Positions 59,400 to 64,000 of a DNA stretch of 64,000 nt are shown here, one piece after another. The DNA comes from Tetramitus jugosus (taxonomy: Eukaryota; Heterolobosea; Eutetramitea; Acrasida; Vahlkampfiidae). Both the position numbers and the translations under genes were made by a program. The notes below the pieces were generated by a model, which saw nothing but the letters and a program-made list of their open reading frames with translations, made no database searches and was not told the DNA's origin. Location of the stretch: the NCBI GenBank assembly GCA_937625935.1, contig OW569346.1, positions 310,001 through 374,000 of the forward strand, read 5' to 3'. Positions within the stretch are counted from its first letter, which is position 1, and the number at the start of each line of letters is the position of its first letter.

Positions 59400-59747
59400 A
59401 TGTCCCACAGACAAGAAAATCCAGTGAGAGAAGATATGGACGAACGCATTCACCTCAAGGTTGTCAAAGATGAAAGTGAAATTTACTTCAGGATCAAGAG
59501 GACTACCCCTATGAACAAGTTGATGGACGCTTACTGTCAAAGGCACAGCTTGAATGCTTCCACGGTTAAATTTACCTTTGGTGGCAAAAGAATTTATGGC
59601 AGCGAGACTGCTGAGCAATTGGATATGAAAGATCAAGATATCATCAATACTATGGTCCATCTTCCATCAACAAGCTGGAGAATTCTAATCACTTTTATCT
59701 TAGTGTTGCTGCTATCATCGTTGGTGGTGTACTATAAAAATTACTAA
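59400..59747 (+). CDS. SUMO-like domain with C-terminal transmembrane anchor, 115 aa
   Basis: Residues 15-88 match SUMO/Rad60-SLD: ERIHLKVVKDESEIYFRIKR, the MNKLMDAYCQRHSLNASTVKFTF helix and strand, GGKRIYGSETAEQLDM and DQDIINTMV. These follow SUMO through the last strand. Then, instead of the di-glycine needed for conjugation, comes PSTSWR and a single hydrophobic helix ILITFILVLLLSSLVVYY, followed by four residues. This predicts a tail-anchored membrane protein with its SUMO-like fold facing the cytosol. It cannot be processed or conjugated in the usual way, so it may instead recruit SIM-containing proteins to a membrane. No introns. The start is the first ATG after the leader. Confidence 0.85.
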   Translation: MSHRQENPVREDMDERIHLKVVKDESEIYFRIKRTTPMNKLMDAYCQRHSLNASTVKFTFGGKRIYGSETAEQLDMKDQDIINTMVHLPSTSWRILITFILVLLLSSLVVYYKNY

Positions 59748-60696
59748 GATAAATACTGTTGGGAATAGCGAAATAGGATTATAGTTCAATCATGTCCAGG
59801 TCGTGCGACATTATCTTTTATGTCACGTTGGATCAACATGATAGGTTGAATGAAGGATAGTTTACAATCTTGACAATCAATTCGAGGTAACTTGTCTGAG
59901 GCTCAGAGCCACATCCTTGACCCTCTCTTGCCCCAAACAACCCCTAAATCTTTACTTACAGTCACAAGAGTTGGTATCGGTGAGGAACCCCAAGGCTGGA
60001 AACTCTGAATCCATCAATCATAAAACTGTCCGTATGTGAGAATTTCAGACCGTGGATGGTGTAAGAAGCGATTCAACTTACACCCGATGGAAATACATCG
60101 AATAACGGCAACTTAAATTTACTCTGATGAACCACTAGCCCAAAGAACATTACAAGCTCCTTCAAATCACAGGGAGCACTAATTCTTCAATTCAATCTGG
60201 GGAGAGCTACAAGGCTGAGCCTATCAATGAACAACTGTGCTTCATTCATTGACTTGGGTCAAATCAAAACAGACATGACATTCCTCCGATGAATTTCCAA
60301 TCCGCTCAAGTTTTTATTTGTGCCTCGTGACCGGTATTCGAAACGGGAGCTCCAAAATTGTACCCACGCACGTGGCGGCACAATTTTGACTGTGGAAAAT
60401 CTTTGAACGCAGCGACTTTTGTCTGATGCGAAGGTCAGTCATTCCGCAAAGCCGCACAACAAGAATCCAATTTCATACACACGCTTTTGAAGGTTGGGTG
60501 CTCCTGTGTGGTAAATCTTGTTCGAATCGCTCTGACTCCCATCAGCTCAAGCCGAAATTGAAATTGGAATTCATATTCATATTATCTGCATGCAACAACA
60601 CACAACACAAGCAACCAAACAAACAAAACAAAAACAACAAGATCACCGAACCTGTTGGATAAACACACACAATAGTCATTCCTCACAACATCTGTC
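59748..60696. other. 949-base intergenic region
   Basis: The largest gap in the right half. No gene with coding character was found. A weak C/D-box-like pair (CTGATGA near 60122, CTGA near 60213) lacks a terminal stem. A nested inverted repeat lies at 60353-60388. From about 60590 the leader of the next gene shows CAACACACAACACAAG-type runs. Confidence 0.4.
60353..60388. repeat. Nested inverted repeat (9-bp outer, 5-bp inner arms)
   Basis: CAAAATTGT at 60353-60361 pairs with ACAATTTTG at 60380-60388. Inside the 18-base loop, CCACG (60364-60368) pairs with CGTGG (60371-60375), and CACGTG is present. It lies 309 bases before the phosphatase ATG and could be a binding site or a transcript hairpin. 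Confidence 0.6.
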
Positions 60697-62433
60697 ATGA
60701 CGCTACTTGTTCAACCATTACACTTGGCCCTTCCAACCAAAACAACATCATCAATCGCACTCAACAACAATCATACTGCTGCGTCTCCAAAATCCACACC
60801 CACTCATCAAAAGCTACAATCCAACAATCCAGCCACCACTTCGAGCTATTATTACAGTAGCGCCAATGCACAAAAGAACACTGACATGAACAACACCAAC
60901 AACAACAACACTAGCAATGATAACATGAATCACAACAATATTAATAATAGTGAACAACCAACAACCATTATTGAAACCAAGACACAACCAATAACGACGA
61001 GTCAAACGACCGTTGGAGCAGAGAAAAAGGCTCATTTTTTGAGAAAGAGACTACCAGAAGAGTCTCACAAGATTACTCTTGTGATTGACATGGACGAAAC
61101 GCTCATATCCGCTCATTTGCATCCCTATAAGAGAAGAAGAAACACGCTTCAAAAGTCAACAACAACAACAACAACTGAGTCATCGGTCAACAATCATATG
61201 AACAACAAGAAGAGTACGAACAATGGTACGACGCCGAGTCAAGAGAAAAGAGAGTTTGCTTTGCCATCTCATGTGTACCACAGCAGTGCTGCTGCCTCTC
61301 GCACCACTACACGCCGCCTCTCCTTCTCCAATCTCATCCGCGGAAATCACCCCAATAGCAATCCCCAAAATAATACCCCGACACCGAATTCTCCTGCAAG
61401 GTCGAAAATTCCGCCATCCAAGAATGGAAATTCTCCCGCCTCTTCCACGGCGACTGCGACTGCTGCACTGCCTGTGCTTCCTCTGCCGCTAATCACGTCT
61501 CGACAAGTGATGGATCCGCCGTTGCCTCCACCTTCACCTACATCGACAACACCAAACAATGACGATTCTCACATTCTCATGATGAGAGCTATACCGTCTG
61601 CACCTATCGCATGCGAGGGAAATCATTCTCTATTGAGCAGAGAACAGCTCATTGAAGGACGATCACTCTCTCCATCGTCATCCTCATTGCTATCCACAGT
61701 TGTGACTCACAGTGTCGATACAGATGATGAAGATGATGATGATGAGGAAGAAGAAGAAGATGAGGATCCACTCATCCATGGACTGGAATACTTTGAGACA
61801 GAGTTTGTCAGTGAACAGGGCACCCACGAGCGAGTCACAGTGTACAAGCGACCTTTTCTCTATCATTTTTTGAGTCAGGTCAAGCAATGGTTCGAAGTTG
61901 TCTTGTTCACATCGAGTACTCAACCGTATGCTGACTCTATTCTGGATCAAATTGAGAGAGAAGCAGAGTTGTATGGTGCGACTCAAGGTGCAAGTGGAGC
62001 CAATGGGTCAAATGCTCAGCGTAATCGTGAGACAATCAACCTAGGAAAGAACAAGGTGTTTTCTGAGCGATTGTATAGGAGACATTGCACACGTGTGGAG
62101 CCCATGTTTTGCTTGGAAATGTTCCAATCGACATGTGTAGTCAAGGACTTGAATCGATTGGGCAGAGATTTGAACAAGACTGTCATTATCGATAACTCAC
62201 CTTCGGCTTACAAGTGGCACACACGGAATGCCATGCCTGTTTCAACATGGTCTCACACGGATCTCGATTCGACGACTGATGAAGAGTTGAATCAATTGTT
62301 GCCATACCTGTATCAAATGTTCATTTCCAATGAGATTGATCAATCACTAGGGCAGTACAAGTCACAGTTTAGACGCAACGACTTTTATGAAGACGAATGC
62401 GGTGATAATCAGGGCTCATGTCGCATTTCATAA
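60697..62433 (+). CDS. FCP1/SCP-type CTD phosphatase with long insertion, 578 aa
   Basis: HAD-family phosphatase of the NIF type. Motif I is DMDET (Asp131, Asp133) in ITLVIDMDETLISAHLH. The downstream part has YKRPFLYHFLSQVKQWFEVVLFTSS (from about residue 383, with the Thr/Ser of motif II), LYRRHCTRVE, FVKDL-like VVKDLNRLGRDL and motif III/IV IIDNSPSAY near residue 499, ending as in SCPs. Between motif I and KRPF the family normally has about 25 residues, but here some 235 low-complexity residues (poly-Thr, Ser/Pro-rich, acidic run) are inserted. The N-terminal 110 residues are also Asn/Thr-rich. Likely substrates are phosphoserines, such as the RNA polymerase II CTD. Confidence 0.88.
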   Translation: MTLLVQPLHLALPTKTTSSIALNNNHTAASPKSTPTHQKLQSNNPATTSSYYYSSANAQKNTDMNNTNNNNTSNDNMNHNNINNSEQPTTIIETKTQPITTSQTTVGAEKKAHFLRKRLPEESHKITLVIDMDETLISAHLHPYKRRRNTLQKSTTTTTTESSVNNHMNNKKSTNNGTTPSQEKREFALPSHVYHSSAAASRTTTRRLSFSNLIRGNHPNSNPQNNTPTPNSPARSKIPPSKNGNSPASSTATATAALPVLPLPLITSRQVMDPPLPPPSPTSTTPNNDDSHILMMRAIPSAPIACEGNHSLLSREQLIEGRSLSPSSSSLLSTVVTHSVDTDDEDDDDEEEEEDEDPLIHGLEYFETEFVSEQGTHERVTVYKRPFLYHFLSQVKQWFEVVLFTSSTQPYADSILDQIEREAELYGATQGASGANGSNAQRNRETINLGKNKVFSERLYRRHCTRVEPMFCLEMFQSTCVVKDLNRLGRDLNKTVIIDNSPSAYKWHTRNAMPVSTWSHTDLDSTTDEELNQLLPYLYQMFISNEIDQSLGQYKSQFRRNDFYEDECGDNQGSCRIS

Positions 62434-62635
62434 ATTCATTCACAACGTCCTCGATCCCCCAGAAACATAACCCTTCATCTTTCTCCTGTAGGCCTCGACC
62501 TACCTAGTTTTTTCCTTCATTGTATTCTCAAATATCGGACCTTTTCAGGATCGCATTTTGCTTTTTCAGAGCACCAAAAAAAAACAAACAAACCACACAT
62601 CAACAATTCAAACAAAATATTGGATCAAGAAGAAA

Positions 62636-64000
62636 ATGTCCAGCACGATCCCACCACATTTGCCAGAAGTGATTGAAACATCTCAACTACCATCAAACGC
62701 CACCATTCTCTTCAACTACATTGACGGAGAATTTAAAGACTCCGACAGTGGAAAATACATTGTAAACAGAAATCCAGCAAACAACCAAATCAATAATTAT
62801 GTAACGTACTCGACCAAGAGTGATGTGGAAAGAGCAGTCGAATCTGCTGAGAAAGCTTTTCACTCTGCTGAGTGGAAGAATTTCTCCGTCAATGATCGAG
62901 CGGCCATACTCCACAAAATCGCCGACGAACTACAGAAAAATCAAGCAGAGCTGGCTCGATTGGAGAGCTTGGACACGGGAAAAACAGTGAGCTCAGCTTT
63001 CCATGTGGACATTGATCGTGCCATATCAAACTTTAGATTCTATGCCAGTGAGATTCTCCAGTCTCCTACACTGTGTCATCCAATGGAAAAGCCAGTTCAA
63101 GCCATCAACTATACTCTGAGACAACCAGTTGGTGTTTGTGGTTTGATTGCGCCATGGAACTTGCCCTTGTATCTACTGTCATGGAAGATTGCACCTGCAC
63201 TGGCCTGTGGAAACACCATTGTCGCAAAGACATCAGAGTTCACTCCACAGACAACACAGTACTTGGCACAAATCATTCACAAGATAGGATTACCAAAGGG
63301 CGTGTTCAACTTGGTTCACGGACTAGGGGCAGAGTGCGGGAGTGCCATTGTGGGTCACCCTAGTGTTCAACTCATTTCGTTCACTGGTGGAACACAAACA
63401 GGAAAGGTTGTGGGCAGTGTTGCGAGCAGTATGCTGAAGAAGGTGAGTCTAGAGTGCGGTGGAAAGAATGCTTTGCTAATTTTTGAGGATGCTGATCTGG
63501 ATAAGGCTGCTGACATTGCCAAGAGAGCATCGTTTGCCAATACTGGTCAAGTGTGTCTCTGTCCATCGAGAATTTTGGTTCACGAGTCGATTCACGATGC
63601 ATTTGTCTCACGTTTTGTTCAATTGGTCAAAACAATCAAGGTGGGTGATCCAAACGATAAGGAAACAACCATGGGATCATTGATCTCATTGCCTCACAGG
63701 GCCAAAGTGGAATATTATATTGAATTGGCAAAGCAGGAGGGAGGAACAGTGGAATGTGGCGGTAAGAGACCTGATAACTTGCCTGAGGAGTTCAAGGAGG
63801 GTGCCTTCTTGGAACCAACAGTCATCACTGGCCTTTCTATTCATTCTAGAACTGCCATGGAAGAGATTTTTGGATGTGTTGTCACAGTTCACACATTCAA
63901 GGATGAAGCTGAGGCAATTCAAATGGCAAACACATCAAACTATGGTCTATGCGCCTCCGTTATTACTACAAATGTCAGCAGAGCTCATCGTGTTGCTTCC
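62636..64000 (+). CDS. Aldehyde dehydrogenase, ALDH8A1/AMSDH-like (3' end outside window)
   Basis: The frame is open from ATG at 62636 to the window end (455 codons). It is an NAD(P)-dependent aldehyde dehydrogenase with catalytic Cys307 in NTGQVCLC, general-base Glu273 in SLECGGKN, the SFTGGTQTG nucleotide loop, and APWNLPLYLLSWKIAPALACGNT. Closest resemblance is to ALDH8A1 / 2-aminomuconate semialdehyde dehydrogenase: the C-L-C-P-S-R pattern after the active Cys, the NFRFYASEIL segment and EEIFGCVVTVHTF. That enzyme acts in tryptophan (kynurenine) catabolism. ALDH2- or ALDH9-type enzymes are the alternative. No introns in the visible part. Confidence 0.9.
   Translation, partial: MSSTIPPHLPEVIETSQLPSNATILFNYIDGEFKDSDSGKYIVNRNPANNQINNYVTYSTKSDVERAVESAEKAFHSAEWKNFSVNDRAAILHKIADELQKNQAELARLESLDTGKTVSSAFHVDIDRAISNFRFYASEILQSPTLCHPMEKPVQAINYTLRQPVGVCGLIAPWNLPLYLLSWKIAPALACGNTIVAKTSEFTPQTTQYLAQIIHKIGLPKGVFNLVHGLGAECGSAIVGHPSVQLISFTGGTQTGKVVGSVASSMLKKVSLECGGKNALLIFEDADLDKAADIAKRASFANTGQVCLCPSRILVHESIHDAFVSRFVQLVKTIKVGDPNDKETTMGSLISLPHRAKVEYYIELAKQEGGTVECGGKRPDNLPEEFKEGAFLEPTVITGLSIHSRTAMEEIFGCVVTVHTFKDEAEAIQMANTSNYGLCASVITTNVSRAHRVAS

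Noticed and set aside
60122-60216. C/D-box snoRNA candidate (CTGATGA .. CTGA)
   Set aside because: No terminal stem, no C'/D' pair, and no visible complementarity to known rRNA targets.
1-64000. CRISPR arrays, bacterial operons, insertion sequences, rRNA genes
   Set aside because: None seen. The gene structure, introns and products are eukaryotic throughout.

Overview
This window is eukaryotic nuclear DNA from a free-living protist. The gene content and style fit a heterolobosean amoeba of the Naegleria type; that assignment is inferred from overall character, not from a marker search. Most genes are single-exon, and the introns that exist are short (61-203 nt) with GT-AG ends. Genes are closely packed on both strands. 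Gln/Asn/Thr homopolymer runs and CAACAAC-rich leaders are common. The genes are typical eukaryotic ones: RNase H2, VPS4-like ATPase, calpain, UBE2Q, FANCD2, EPG5-like, eEF1A, Miro, eL19 and Rictor.

Layout. 1-11 kb: the 3' part of RNASEH2A, an unknown two-exon gene, an Mpo1-like membrane protein, a secreted DNRLRE plus cysteine-rich lectin-like protein, an LEA-like helical repeat protein, a GST-like protein, a small acidic nuclear-type protein, an NHL propeller protein and a six-exon MIT-AAA ATPase (VPS4-like). 11-17 kb: calpain, a UBE2Q-like E2, a decayed tandem copy and an intact copy of a four-TM/UBA protein, and a His/Asn-rich protein. 17-21 kb: three tandem secreted cysteine-rich proteins with CBM52-like modules and shared promoter and 3' UTR blocks. 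21-38 kb: a flavin monooxygenase divergent from FANCD2, an unknown Ser-rich gene, a 2290-residue EPG5-like protein and an unknown gene. 38-47 kb: a small retroposed element with target-site duplication just upstream of a tRNA-Asn gene, a nucleic-acid-ligase-like protein, a TALE homeodomain protein, a serine carboxypeptidase with EGF module and TM anchor, eEF1A and a coiled-coil protein. 47-64 kb: Miro, a DMT-type transporter, eL19, a possible GTPase-fold protein without P-loop, a three-exon Rictor, a tail-anchored SUMO-like protein, a CTD-phosphatase-like protein with a large insertion and the start of an ALDH8-like dehydrogenase.

There are no bacterial-style operons. Several genes fall into recurring themes: membrane traffic, autophagy and organelles (VPS4-like, EPG5-like, Miro), TOR signalling (Rictor), ubiquitin/SUMO biology (UBE2Q, the UBA protein, the SUMO-like anchor, and FANCD2 as a monoubiquitination target), and secreted or cell-surface carbohydrate binding and proteolysis.

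The least ordinary items are the tRNA-proximal retroposed element (38215-38673), the tail-anchored SUMO-like protein (59400-59747) and the tandem lectin-like family with its shared promoter elements (17611-21114).
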